Of a stretch of 64,000 bases of DNA, positions 46,629 through 54,971 are shown piece after piece; position 1 is the first letter of the stretch; each line of letters opens with the position of its first letter. The position numbers and the translations under genes are program-made. The stretch lies in the NCBI RefSeq assembly GCF_000430685.1, contig NZ_AUMM01000005.1, positions 1-64,000 on the forward strand, given 5' to 3'. This DNA is from Tuberibacillus calidus DSM 17572. GTDB taxonomy: Bacteria > Bacillota > Bacilli > Bacillales > Sporolactobacillaceae. Under the pieces are notes generated by a model that saw only the letters and a list, made by a program, of their open reading frames with translations, searched no databases and was not told the origin of the DNA.

Positions 46629-47897
46629 GTGGCAAACGGAGAACGCATTACAGTCGAAAACGGAAAATTAAATGTACCGGATTACCCGATTATTCCTTTT
46701 ATTGAAGGCGACGGAACTGGCCCGGACATCTGGGCTGCGGCTTCCCGTGTATTGGAAGCAGCCGTTGATAAAGCCTATGCTGGTAAGAAGAAAATCGTTT
46801 GGAAAGAAATTTTAGCGGGTCAAAAAGCTTTTGACCAAACCGGCGAATGGCTGCCGCAAGAAACGCTCGATACCGTCCGGGAGTACATAATTGCCATTAA
46901 AGGTCCGCTCACAACACCGGTCGGCGGCGGTATCCGTTCTTTGAACGTCGCCCTTCGCCAAGAGCTTGATCTTTTCACTTGCCTGCGTCCTGTGCGCTAT
47001 TTCCAAGGCGTTCCTTCACCGGTCAAACATCCGGAAAAAACCGACATGGTCATTTTCCGCGAAAACACGGAAGACATCTATGCTGGTATTGAATGGGCAA
47101 AAGGAACCGAAGAAGTTAAAAAGGTCATCGACTTCTTGCAAAACGAAATGGGCGTGAAGAAAATCCGCTTCCCGGAAACTTCCGGCATTGGCATTAAGCC
47201 GGTTTCCGAAGAAGGCTCGAAACGTCTTGTTCGCGCCGCTATTCAATACGCTATTAAAGAAGGCAGGAAGAGCGTCACGCTCGTCCATAAAGGCAATATC
47301 ATGAAGTTTACGGAAGGCGCCTTTAAAAACTGGGGCTACGAAGTGGCGGAAGAAGAATTTGCCGATAAAGTCTTCACATGGGCTCAATATGACCGCATTG
47401 CGGAAAAAGAAGGCAAAGACGCTGCCAATAAAGCTCAAGAAGAAGCGCTCGCTTCCGGCAAAATCTTGATTAAAGATTCGATTGCGGATATTTTCTTACA
47501 ACAAGTCTTAACCCGTCCAGAAGAATTTGATGTTGTTGCAACGATGAACTTAAACGGGGACTACATTTCCGATGCATTAGCAGCCCAAGTTGGCGGCATC
47601 GGCATTGCTCCAGGTGCAAACATCAACTATGAAACCGGACATGCTATTTTTGAAGCGACACATGGCACGGCACCGAAGTATGCTGGCCTTGATAAAGTCA
47701 ACCCGTCTTCGGTTATTCTCTCCGGCGTCCTCATGCTCGAACACTTAGGTTGGCATGAAGCCGCATCCTTGATCATTAAAGCCATGGAAAAAACAATTGC
47801 CGAAAAAGTTGTTACCTACGACTTCGCCCGTCTCATGGAAGGCGCAACGGAAGTCAAATGCTCCGAGTTCGGCGATGCGTTAATCAAAAATATGTAA
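46629..47897 (+). CDS. icd: NADP-dependent isocitrate dehydrogenase
   Basis: Oxidative decarboxylation of isocitrate to 2-oxoglutarate. It has 422 residues, as usual for the Bacillus/E. coli type. Substrate site Ser-Leu-Asn-Val-Ala-Leu-Arg-Gln and Phe-Arg-Glu-Asn-Thr-Glu-Asp-Ile-Tyr are intact. The C-terminal [12 protein letters not shown], with Lys and Tyr, marks NADP preference. The start is GTG 46629 after TTAGGAGG. The second and last gene of the citZ-icd unit, closed by a strong terminator. Confidence 0.96.
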   Translation: MANGERITVENGKLNVPDYPIIPFIEGDGTGPDIWAAASRVLEAAVDKAYAGKKKIVWKEILAGQKAFDQTGEWLPQETLDTVREYIIAIKGPLTTPVGGGIRSLNVALRQELDLFTCLRPVRYFQGVPSPVKHPEKTDMVIFRENTEDIYAGIEWAKGTEEVKKVIDFLQNEMGVKKIRFPETSGIGIKPVSEEGSKRLVRAAIQYAIKEGRKSVTLVHKGNIMKFTEGAFKNWGYEVAEEEFADKVFTWAQYDRIAEKEGKDAANKAQEEALASGKILIKDSIADIFLQQVLTRPEEFDVVATMNLNGDYISDALAAQVGGIGIAPGANINYETGHAIFEATHGTAPKYAGLDKVNPSSVILSGVLMLEHLGWHEAASLIIKAMEKTIAEKVVTYDFARLMEGATEVKCSEFGDALIKNM

Positions 47898-47914
47898 AAC
47901 TTAAGCGTTCTAAT

Positions 47915-47951
47915 AAGCGCCGCCTCAATGGTTCTGAGGTGGTGCTTTTTT
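47915..47951 (+). terminator. Terminator of citZ-icd
   Basis: AGCGCCGCCTCA pairs with TGAGGTGGTGCT through two wobbles, followed by six T residues. Confidence 0.88.
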
Positions 47952-47986
47952 ATGCCCATGATTGGGTGGACTCAAGGAGAATGAGC

Positions 47987-48061
47987 ATGTCGATCGAAGA
48001 TTTTCATGACGATCAGCCAAAAAAGTCGTGTTGTCTTTTTCTCTCATTTGCTTTCGAGTAA
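47987..48061 (+). CDS. Possible 24-residue peptide upstream of polA
   Basis: ATG codons at 47981 and 47987 follow AAGGAGA; the frame encodes a short peptide beginning Met-Ser-Ile-Glu-Asp-Phe-His-Asp-Asp and ending in a hydrophobic stretch with Cys-Cys. The binding site is good and spacing fits the second ATG. No homologue comes to mind. It could be an upstream peptide on the polA transcript or chance. Confidence 0.3.
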   Translation: MSIEDFHDDQPKKSCCLFLSFAFE

Positions 48062-48161
48062 ACCCGATTGACTTAAGCTTCTCCTTTATAAACAATAGGA
48101 AAAAGTGTATGATGGACACAGGATAATTAAAGGAGACAAGACCCTGAAAAGGAGTGCTTTC

Positions 48162-50798
48162 ATGAACAAGCTTGTTCTTATTGATGGCAATAGCATTGCT
48201 TACCGAGCCTTTTTTGCCCTCCCGCTTCTAAATACTGACAAGGGCGTGTACACCAACGCGGTCTACGGGTTTACAAACATGCTTTTAAAAATTATTGAAG
48301 AGGAAAAGCCAACACATATGCTCGTCGCTTTTGATGCCGGCAAAACGACATTCCGGCATCAAACATTTAAAGAGTATAAAGGCGGCCGCCAAAAAACACC
48401 GCCTGAGCTGTCGGAGCAGTTCCCTTTCATACGTGAAGTGCTAGATTTAATGGGGATTAAAAGGTATGAAAAGGAACTTTACGAGGCCGATGATATCATC
48501 GGAACGCTCGCTAAAGCTGCGCAAGAGAAAGGCTGGGAAACGGAAGTCGTTACTGGGGATAAAGACTTGCTCCAACTCGCCGACGAGCGCGTCAAGGTGC
48601 TTTTGACGCGAAAAGGGATCACGGATGTTGATGGGTATACCCCGGAAAAGGTTTTTGAGCGCTATGAACTCAATCCAGATCAAATCATTGACTTAAAAGG
48701 GTTGATGGGTGATGCATCCGACAACATCCCCGGCGTACCGGGAGTCGGAGAAAAGACGGCCATCAAACTCCTGAAACAATTTGGCTCGGTTGAGGCGATC
48801 TATGACCACTTGGATGACGTCTCGGGTACGAAATTGCGGGAAAAATTGGCCCAGCACCAAGAGCAAGCATTGATGAGCAAAAAACTGGCAACGATCAATT
48901 GTCAAACACCGCTCGACTTTAGCCTAGACGATTTGAAATATGAACCGTCCTTCAACGCCCCGCTCATTGACCTTTTTAAAGAGCTGGAGTTTCAGTCGCT
49001 TCTTGAACGCATTGGTGCGGAGGCAACCCTTTCAGAAGAAGCGAAACAAACGGATTTATCATTTACGGTGATCGAGCACATTGATAAAGAAGCGCCAGTA
49101 TTTGAAGACAAGACGGCTTTAATTGTTGAAACTTTAGAGGAAAATTACCACTTTGCCGACATCATCGGCTTCGCTCTGACCAATGCGAAAGGCCGTTGGT
49201 ATATTCCGAAATCCGTTGGCCTGGCGTCTGACCTTTTTAAAGAATGGCTTGCCGACGCCTCTAAAAGAAAAATTGTTTTGGATGCTAAACATGACCAAGC
49301 GGTTTTGCACTGGCACGGTTTGACATTTGATGGCGTCTGTTTTGATGTGAATCTTGCTGCATACCTTATCGACCCGTCGGAGACGTTCAGCGATTTGGCG
49401 GCTATTGCCAAGCGGTACGGCATCACCTATGTTTTTGCCGATGAAGCGTTCTACGGAAAAGGTGTGAAGCAGCACGTGCCCGGTGAGGAGGAACTTGCTG
49501 ATCACCTTGTGCGTAAAGCCCAGGCTCTTTTAGATCTCATGCCGCTGCTTAAAAAAGAGCTTGCGAAAAACAATCAAGATGAACTCTATAACCAGCTTGA
49601 GAGGCCGCTCTCCAAAGTTTTGGCGGATATGGAGCTAGAAGGTGTGGCCGTAAGCGAAGAAGCGCTTAAAAAAATGGGAGTTGACCTTGAGGAAAGACTC
49701 GCAGAATTGGAAAGCGATATTCATAAACTAGCCGGGGTGGATTTTAATATCAACTCTCCGAAACAGTTAGGCGAAGTGCTTTTTGAAAAACTCAATCTAC
49801 CTCCGGTGAAAAAAACGAAAACCGGATATTCCACATCGGCGGACGTTTTAGAGAAACTGAAAGGCCAGCACGAAATTATTGATAAAATCTTGGATTATCG
49901 CCAACTCGGCAAGTTGAGTTCAACCTACATCGATGGCCTTTTAAAAGTCATTCACCCAAAAACGAAAAGAATTCATACCGTCTTTCGCCAGACGTACACA
50001 CAAACAGGGCGCCTTAGCTCGATTGACCCGAACTTGCAAAACATCCCGATTCGCTTGGAAGAGGGGCGAAAAATTCGCAAAGCCTTTATGCCTTCTGAAC
50101 CCGGTTATATGATTTTTTCAGCCGACTATTCGCAAATTGAACTGCGCGTCCTCGCCCATATTTCTGAAGACGAGAATTTAATCCGGGCTTTTAAGGAAGG
50201 CATGGACATTCATACGAAGACGGCCTCGGATGTCTTCGACGTCCCGCCGGAAAAAGTCACACCGCTCATGAGGCGCCATGCCAAGGCTGTTAATTTCGGG
50301 ATTGTCTATGGCATCAGCGATTACGGCTTATCCCAGAGCTTGAATATTTCAAGAAAAGAAGCCGGTGCATTCATTGAAAAATATTTGGAGACATTCCCCG
50401 GGGTCAAAAATTATATGACGGAGATCGTTCAAAAAGCAAAACACGACGGCTACGTCACGACATTGTTAAACCGGCGCCGCTATTTACCCGATATTACCAG
50501 CCGGCAATTCAACCGCCGCAGTTTTGCGGAACGCACGGCGATGAATACGCCCATTCAGGGAACAGCCGCCGACATTATCAAGCTTGCCATGGTACAAATG
50601 GCCAAACGGCTTAAACAAGAAGGCTTAAAAGCAAAAATGCTGCTTCAAGTACACGATGAATTAATTTTTGAAGCGCCTGAGGAAGAAGTTGAAAAACTTA
50701 AAATCGTTGTACCTGAGGTAATGGAAAACGCCATCGATCTCAAAGTACCGCTTATTGTGGACGTGGCGTACGGTCCGACATGGTATGACGCGAAGTAA
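48162..50798 (+). CDS. polA: DNA polymerase I
   Basis: Repair and Okazaki-fragment polymerase of 878 residues (880 in B. subtilis). The N-terminal 5' nuclease domain (about 1-290) includes Glu-Ala-Asp-Asp-Ile-Ile and Gly-Asp-Lys-Asp-Leu. The middle 3'-5' exonuclease domain (about 300-465) lacks the Asp-x-Glu catalytic pair and is presumably inactive, as known for Bacillus Pol I. The polymerase domain has Ser-Ala-Asp-Tyr-Ser-Gln-Ile-Glu-Leu-Arg, Arg-x-x-x-Lys-x-x-x-Phe-Gly-x-Tyr-Gly and Val-His-Asp-Glu. ATG 48162 follows AAAAGGAG. It starts the polA-mutM-coaE unit; phoPR, upstream of polA in B. subtilis, is absent. Confidence 0.96.
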   Translation: MNKLVLIDGNSIAYRAFFALPLLNTDKGVYTNAVYGFTNMLLKIIEEEKPTHMLVAFDAGKTTFRHQTFKEYKGGRQKTPPELSEQFPFIREVLDLMGIKRYEKELYEADDIIGTLAKAAQEKGWETEVVTGDKDLLQLADERVKVLLTRKGITDVDGYTPEKVFERYELNPDQIIDLKGLMGDASDNIPGVPGVGEKTAIKLLKQFGSVEAIYDHLDDVSGTKLREKLAQHQEQALMSKKLATINCQTPLDFSLDDLKYEPSFNAPLIDLFKELEFQSLLERIGAEATLSEEAKQTDLSFTVIEHIDKEAPVFEDKTALIVETLEENYHFADIIGFALTNAKGRWYIPKSVGLASDLFKEWLADASKRKIVLDAKHDQAVLHWHGLTFDGVCFDVNLAAYLIDPSETFSDLAAIAKRYGITYVFADEAFYGKGVKQHVPGEEELADHLVRKAQALLDLMPLLKKELAKNNQDELYNQLERPLSKVLADMELEGVAVSEEALKKMGVDLEERLAELESDIHKLAGVDFNINSPKQLGEVLFEKLNLPPVKKTKTGYSTSADVLEKLKGQHEIIDKILDYRQLGKLSSTYIDGLLKVIHPKTKRIHTVFRQTYTQTGRLSSIDPNLQNIPIRLEEGRKIRKAFMPSEPGYMIFSADYSQIELRVLAHISEDENLIRAFKEGMDIHTKTASDVFDVPPEKVTPLMRRHAKAVNFGIVYGISDYGLSQSLNISRKEAGAFIEKYLETFPGVKNYMTEIVQKAKHDGYVTTLLNRRRYLPDITSRQFNRRSFAERTAMNTPIQGTAADIIKLAMVQMAKRLKQEGLKAKMLLQVHDELIFEAPEEEVEKLKIVVPEVMENAIDLKVPLIVDVAYGPTWYDAK

Positions 50799-50825
50799 AT
50801 CAGAAAGATAAAAGCAGGGGTAGAC

Positions 50826-51659
50826 ATGCCGGAATTACCAGAAGTCGAAACCGTCAAGCGGACATTGCAGCGGTTAGTGACTGATAAAACCATTGCAGAT
50901 GTCGATGTTCGCTGGGGCAAAATCATAAAACAACCGAGTGATCCAGAACAATTTAAAACGATGCTCCTTGGTGAGACGATTCGCGATATTGAACGTAGAG
51001 GAAAATTTTTACGGTTTATCCTTGACCATTATGTATTGGTCTCCCACTTAAGAATGGAAGGCAAATACCGAGTAGAGACGCCGGATGTTCCGATCGACAA
51101 GCACACCCATGTCATATTTCGCTTTACTGACGGGAGTGAATTGCGTTACCGTGACGTTAGGAAGTTCGGAACGATGCATCTATTTGCAAAAGGAACGGAA
51201 TGGGATCACCCGCCGCTTAACGCGCTCGGCCCTGAACCATTTGATGACGATTTTAATGAGACGTACCTGCGGCAAGTCTTAAAAAATACGGAAAGAACGA
51301 TTAAAGCTGTATTGCTCGATCAGAAGGTCGTCACGGGACTCGGAAACATCTACGTGGATGAAGCGCTGTTTCGGAGTGGCATCCATCCGCAAACCACAGC
51401 GAAAACATTAACGAAAAAACAAATCCGGTTGCTTGCGACATCCATTAAGAAAACGCTCGCGGAAGCGGTGGAAATGGGCGGTAGTTCTGTGCGAACGTAT
51501 TTAAATAGTCAAGGGGAAATGGGCATGTTTCAACAAAAATTGTATGTTTACGGACGTAAAGGCGAACCGTGCAAGCAATGTGGGACATTAATCGAAAAAA
51601 CGAAGACCGCCGGCCGCGGCACTCATTTTTGCCCCAAGTGCCAGGGGAGGGTTTCATAA
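50826..51659 (+). CDS. mutM: Formamidopyrimidine-DNA glycosylase MutM
   Basis: Base-excision repair enzyme that removes 8-oxoguanine and cleaves the abasic site. It has 277 residues. The catalytic N-terminus Pro2-Glu3 is intact (Met-Pro-Glu-Leu-Pro-Glu-Val-Glu), Lys60 is in Arg-Arg-Gly-Lys-Phe, and a C-terminal zinc finger has Cys-Lys-Gln-Cys and Cys-Pro-Lys-Cys. It lies 27 bp after polA, and its stop abuts the coaE start. The arrangement couples repair synthesis with glycosylase expression. Confidence 0.95.
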   Translation: MPELPEVETVKRTLQRLVTDKTIADVDVRWGKIIKQPSDPEQFKTMLLGETIRDIERRGKFLRFILDHYVLVSHLRMEGKYRVETPDVPIDKHTHVIFRFTDGSELRYRDVRKFGTMHLFAKGTEWDHPPLNALGPEPFDDDFNETYLRQVLKNTERTIKAVLLDQKVVTGLGNIYVDEALFRSGIHPQTTAKTLTKKQIRLLATSIKKTLAEAVEMGGSSVRTYLNSQGEMGMFQQKLYVYGRKGEPCKQCGTLIEKTKTAGRGTHFCPKCQGRVS

Positions 51660-52256
51660 ATGCTTAAAATCGGTTTAACGGGCGGGATTGCGAGCGGAAA
51701 AAGCACTGTGTCACGGATGCTTAAGAAAAGAGGCTTGCCCATTGTGGATGCTGACGTTTGCGCCCGGGAAGTGGTAGAGCCGGGTGAATCCGCCTACCGT
51801 CAAATCGTTGAAACATTTGGGCGAGAAGTACTCTTAGAAGACGGGACGTTAAACCGCAAACAGCTTGGAGAGATCGTTTTTGCCGATGAAGAAAAGCGAA
51901 AACAGTTAAACGCCATTGTTCACCCTGAGGTGCGGAAAAGGATGCTGGAAAAAGTCGCCGCATGTGAGGCGGCACAAGAGAAGGCAGTGGTTTTAGATAT
52001 TCCGCTTCTCATCGAAAGCCGATTGACCAGCTGGGTGGATAAAGTGATCGTCGTATATGTCCCGCAAGAAGTGGAACTCAAACGGCTCATGGCTCGCGAC
52101 CATTTGTCCGAAGCGGAAGCCCTTTTGCGCATACGCGCCCAGATGCCTTTAGAAGAAAAGAAAGCGTACGCCGATGTTGTGATTGATAACAGCGGGTCGC
52201 TTGCGCAAACAGAAAAACAATTAGATATGATCTTGAAAGAATGGAGCTTGGCTTAA
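51660..52256 (+). CDS. coaE: Dephospho-CoA kinase
   Basis: Last step of coenzyme A synthesis, phosphorylating the ribose 3' hydroxyl. It has 198 residues with the P-loop Gly-Gly-Ile-Ala-Ser-Gly-Lys-Ser-Thr at 8-16, Asp-Ala-Asp after the second strand, and a lid region with Arg-Asp. The ATG directly follows the mutM stop (TAAATG), so translation is probably coupled. The GGGAGGG within the mutM end serves as the binding site. The terminator stem begins inside the last codons. The ytaF gene found in this cluster in B. subtilis is absent. Confidence 0.95.
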   Translation: MLKIGLTGGIASGKSTVSRMLKKRGLPIVDADVCAREVVEPGESAYRQIVETFGREVLLEDGTLNRKQLGEIVFADEEKRKQLNAIVHPEVRKRMLEKVAACEAAQEKAVVLDIPLLIESRLTSWVDKVIVVYVPQEVELKRLMARDHLSEAEALLRIRAQMPLEEKKAYADVVIDNSGSLAQTEKQLDMILKEWSLA

Positions 52257-52275
52257 TCCGCCGGCTCCATTTTTC
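52240..52275 (+). terminator. Terminator of polA-mutM-coaE, overlapping coaE
   Basis: AATGGAGC (52240-52247, inside coaE) pairs with GCTCCATT (52264-52271); the coaE stop is in the loop and further T residues follow. Confidence 0.75.
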
Positions 52276-52359
52276 TTGCCCATCAATGATATTTTTTCAT
52301 GAAAAGCTGCTCGATCGGGACATTTCACATTTGGACGAAAAGAATTCACAATAAACCGC

Positions 52360-52387
52360 TTACAAATAAGTTTTATTATGTTATACT
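52360..52387 (+). promoter_or_regulatory. Sigma-A promoter of gapB
   Basis: TTACAA (52360-52365) and TATACT (52382-52387) are spaced by 16 bp. The -10 is covered by the first CcpN site. Confidence 0.55.
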
Positions 52388-52420
52388 GTTTTTGAGGATA
52401 AAGATAAAAAGTATAGCACA
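52377..52420 (+). promoter_or_regulatory. Two CcpN operator matches at gapB
   Basis: TATGTTATACT (52377-52387) fits the CcpN consensus TRTGHYATAYW at every position and overlaps the -10. AGTATAGCACA (52410-52420) is an exact match in the opposite orientation, downstream of the start. CcpN represses gapB on glycolytic carbon in B. subtilis. Confidence 0.65.
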
Positions 52421-52438
52421 TTTGGAGGTAGAAGGTTC

Positions 52439-53473
52439 ATGCCTGTGAAACTTGCTATTAATGGATTTGGTCGAATCGGCCGGATGTTTTTAAGAAAGGC
52501 GATCACCCAACCGGAACTCAACATCGTTGCCATCAACGCGCGTTACCCTGCGGAAACGTTAGTACATTTAATAAAATATGACAGCGTCCATGGACGTTTT
52601 GACGGAACGGCGAAGGCAATCGATGATCAACATATTCAAGTGAATGATCAAGTCATCACGCTTGTCAATGCCCGTGATCCTCGGGAATTGCCTTGGCGGC
52701 AAATGGACATCGACATCGTCATTGAAGCCACTGGAAAATTTAAAACGAAAGAAACAGCTGGGTATCATTTAGAATCCGGTGCAAAGAAAGTCATCATCAC
52801 AGCACCAGCGAAAGACGAAGACGTGACAATTGTCGTAGGTGTCAATGATGGAGATTATGACCCTGAACATCACCAAATCTTGTCAAATGCCTCATGCACG
52901 ACGAACTGCTTAGCACCCGTTGTCAAAATCATTGATGACCGATTCGGCATCGAAGGAGGCATGATGACAACCGTTCATGCTTATACCAACGATCAAAACA
53001 ACATCGATAATCCCCATAAAGATTTGCGCAGGGCGCGGGCATGTGGGGAATCGATCATTCCGACGACGACGGGAGCGGCAAAAGCAATTGGTAAAGTTTT
53101 GCCTCACTTGAATGGAAAATTGAACGGATTGGCTTTGCGTGTGCCAACGCCTAATGTTTCCTTAGTGGACCTCGTTTTAGATGTGAAAACGCCCGTCACT
53201 GTGGATACCGTGAACGAAGTGTTAAAAGAAGCGGCGCAAACGGATTATGAAGGGATTGTCGCCTTCTGTGAAGAGCCGTTGGTATCGGTTGATTTCAGAA
53301 CGGACTCGCATTCTGCGATTGTCGATGGTTTATCGACTATGGTCATCGGCGACAGAAAAGTGAAAATTCTAGCCTGGTACGATAATGAATGGGGCTATTC
53401 CTGCCGGGTTGTCGACTTGGCGGTCCATGTGGCACGGCATATGCTTAATAAAGCTGACGTGAAAGTTTCGTAA
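52439..53473 (+). CDS. gapB: Gluconeogenic glyceraldehyde-3-phosphate dehydrogenase GapB
   Basis: NADP-preferring GAPDH that runs in the gluconeogenic direction; 344 residues. The Rossmann motif Gly-Phe-Gly-Arg-Ile-Gly-Arg is followed by Ile-Asn-Ala-Arg-Tyr-Pro-Ala-Glu-Thr in place of the Asn-Asp-Leu found in glycolytic NAD enzymes, which indicates GapB rather than GapA. Catalytic Cys153 is in Ser-Asn-Ala-Ser-Cys-Thr-Thr-Asn-Cys. Also visible is Ala-Trp-Tyr-Asp-Asn-Glu-Trp-Gly-Tyr. TTTGGAGGT precedes the ATG. It is probably repressed by CcpN through the two operators upstream; CcpN itself is not encoded here. Confidence 0.95.
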   Translation: MPVKLAINGFGRIGRMFLRKAITQPELNIVAINARYPAETLVHLIKYDSVHGRFDGTAKAIDDQHIQVNDQVITLVNARDPRELPWRQMDIDIVIEATGKFKTKETAGYHLESGAKKVIITAPAKDEDVTIVVGVNDGDYDPEHHQILSNASCTTNCLAPVVKIIDDRFGIEGGMMTTVHAYTNDQNNIDNPHKDLRRARACGESIIPTTTGAAKAIGKVLPHLNGKLNGLALRVPTPNVSLVDLVLDVKTPVTVDTVNEVLKEAAQTDYEGIVAFCEEPLVSVDFRTDSHSAIVDGLSTMVIGDRKVKILAWYDNEWGYSCRVVDLAVHVARHMLNKADVKVS

Positions 53474-53507
53474 GGATCAACCAACAGATCCTGGCGGTTT
53501 ACATGAA

Positions 53508-53536
53508 GAGAGCGCACCGGATGGGCGCTCTTTTTT
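53508..53536 (+). terminator. Terminator of gapB
   Basis: AGAGCGC/GCGCTCT stem with a nine-base loop, then TTTTTT. Confidence 0.85.
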
Positions 53537-53692
53537 ATATATAATCCAGAAATTGGAAAACTAGGAAATTTAGGGATTGATAAAGAGAGAACTGGATCTT
53601 CAATGTCTTTTGATCGAAGCGCCGTGTTATTTTGTAAAGCCCGACTCCTAAAAAAGGCTGAATGAATGCCCGGCTGTTCTTTAAAAATTTTA

Positions 53693-53721
53693 TTGCATTC
53701 TGAGAACAAAACAAGTATACT
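53693..53721 (+). promoter_or_regulatory. Sigma-A promoter of speD
   Basis: TTGCAT (53693-53698) and TATACT (53716-53721) are exactly 17 bp apart, giving a start near 53728. Confidence 0.7.
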
Positions 53722-53727
53722 TAGTCT

Positions 53728-53871
53728 CGAATGAAAAGTGTAGTTTTTAATGGATGGGCTTGAACACTTAAAGGGTTAGGACCTCAGCGGACTAACTATC
53801 CCCCGTGGTGTTACAACCATCCACATGCCACTCAAGCGGGCATGGGTATCATTTTAAAGGGGGAATGTCAT
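53728..53871 (+). ncRNA. Structured leader RNA of speD, candidate riboregulator
   Basis: The 144-nt leader can fold into nested helices: GGATGG (53752-53757) with CCATCC (53817-53822), AACAC (53763-53767) with GTGTT (53808-53812), and GTTAG (53775-53779) with CTAAC (53792-53796). A second hairpin follows, CATGCC (53824-53829) with GGCATG (53839-53844). Its loop contains TCAAGC (53832-53837), complementary to GCTTGA (53758-53763), so a pseudoknot is possible. It ends about 20 nt before the ribosome binding site. I cannot match it to a known SAM riboswitch class. Confidence 0.5.
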
Positions 53872-54258
53872 ATGGAAACCATTGGTCGTCACATTATTTC
53901 CGAATTGTGGGATTGTAATGTCGACCGGTTGAATGACATTGATTTTATTGAGAAAACTTTTGTAGAAGCCGCTTTGGCATGCGGTGCAGAAGTGAGAGAA
54001 GTAGCCTTTCACAAATTTGCACCACAAGGCGTGAGCGGTGTCGTCATCATTTCGGAATCGCATTTGACGATTCACAGTTTTCCAGAACACGGTTATGCGA
54101 GCATTGACGTGTATACTTGCGGCGATCGGATTGATCCCGCCATCGCTGCTGATTACATCGCGCGAGAATTGGAAGCAAAAACAATAGAGACGGCTGAAAT
54201 CCCGCGCGGAACTGGACCCGTGCAGGTCCCCGAACGGAATATCAGAGCCGTCATTTAG
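53872..54258 (+). CDS. speD: S-adenosylmethionine decarboxylase proenzyme SpeD
   Basis: Produces decarboxylated SAM, the aminopropyl donor for spermidine. It has 128 residues, the short class Ib form of Bacillus. The proenzyme cuts itself between Glu62 and Ser63 (Ser-Glu-Ser-His) and Ser63 becomes the pyruvoyl group. Catalytic His68 (Ile-His-Ser-Phe-Pro-Glu) and Cys83 (Tyr-Thr-Cys-Gly) are present. The start is ATG 53872, 6 bp after AAAGGGGGAA. It is a single-gene unit between its own promoter and leader and a strong terminator. Confidence 0.95.
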   Translation: METIGRHIISELWDCNVDRLNDIDFIEKTFVEAALACGAEVREVAFHKFAPQGVSGVVIISESHLTIHSFPEHGYASIDVYTCGDRIDPAIAADYIARELEAKTIETAEIPRGTGPVQVPERNIRAVI

Positions 54259-54291
54259 TAAAAGGAGGCGATTCGCCTCCTTTTCGTTTTT
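54259..54291 (+). terminator. Terminator of speD
   Basis: The perfect stem AAAAGGAGGCG/CGCCTCCTTTT has a three-base loop, then CGTTTTT. Confidence 0.92.
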
Positions 54292-54294
54292 CGC

Positions 54295-54323
54295 TTGTCC
54301 CTCAACCTTGTTTCGACTAAAAT
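54295..54323 (+). promoter_or_regulatory. Candidate sigma-A promoter of nrdR
   Basis: TTGTCC (54295-54300) and TAAAAT (54318-54323) are 17 bp apart, immediately after the speD terminator. Confidence 0.5.
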
Positions 54324-54366
54324 TAATCTAGATGATTATCGCCTGTCGTGTGGAGGAGGCCAGACC

Positions 54367-54828
54367 ATGCGTTGCCCTAATTGCCAAGGGATGGGTTCGA
54401 AAGTATTGGATTCCCGGCCTGTGAATGACGGCCGTTCCATTCGTCGCCGAAGAGAATGCGAGGCGTGTCACTTTCGCTTCACCACTTTTGAAACCATCGA
54501 AGAGACACCGCTCATCGTGATCAAAAAAGGAGATAACCGAGAAGCCTTTAATCGCGAGAAACTGCTCAATGGTTTGATTAAAGCCTGTGAGAAACGGCCA
54601 GTCCCTTTGGAAAAGCTTGAAGAAATCGTCAATCATGTAGAACGGGAATTGCGAAGTCGCGGGGTTTCTGAAGTCAAAAGCGGGGAGATCGGCGAACTTG
54701 TGATGGACGAGCTGGCAAAGGTTGATGAAGTGGCCTACGTCCGTTTTGCTTCGGTTTACCGGCAATTTAAAGATATTAATGTTTTTATTCATGAGTTAAA
54801 GGAATTACTTAAGAAGGCCCGACAATAG
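54367..54828 (+). CDS. nrdR: Transcriptional repressor NrdR
   Basis: ATP/dATP-sensing repressor of ribonucleotide reductase genes. It has 153 residues: an N-terminal zinc ribbon with Cys3, Cys6, Cys31 and Cys34 and Arg-Ser-Ile-Arg-Arg-Arg-Arg-Glu between them, then an ATP-cone (about 49-139). GGAGGAGG lies 7 bp before ATG 54367, so an extension to 54295 is rejected. It heads the nrdR-dnaB-dnaI group, although the 143-bp gap to dnaB here contains an intergenic repeat. Confidence 0.95.
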   Translation: MRCPNCQGMGSKVLDSRPVNDGRSIRRRRECEACHFRFTTFETIEETPLIVIKKGDNREAFNREKLLNGLIKACEKRPVPLEKLEEIVNHVERELRSRGVSEVKSGEIGELVMDELAKVDEVAYVRFASVYRQFKDINVFIHELKELLKKARQ

Positions 54829-54845
54829 GCATGGAGCCAATAGCG

Positions 54846-54950
54846 TTTTTTATACGAGTAAAAAAGTATAAAATATTTTCAGGCCAGCATAAGTGCAACT
54901 AAGGCTCCGACTTCGCCTAAAAGGCTTGCGGAGCCAAGTTCTCTTTATGG
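54846..54950 (+). repeat. Dispersed hairpin element, best-preserved copy
   Basis: The element runs from TTTTTTATACGAG through CAGGCCAGCATAAG to AACTAAGGCTCCG, an inner loop with GCCTAAAAGGC, and CGGAGCCAAGTTCTCTTTA. GGCTCCG (54903-54909) pairs with CGGAGCC (54929-54935), extended by AACT/AGTT, giving a long hairpin. It fills the nrdR-dnaB gap; diverged copies occur elsewhere in the window. Confidence 0.65.
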
Positions 54951-54971
54951 GTTGCGATGGGGGGAATTTTT

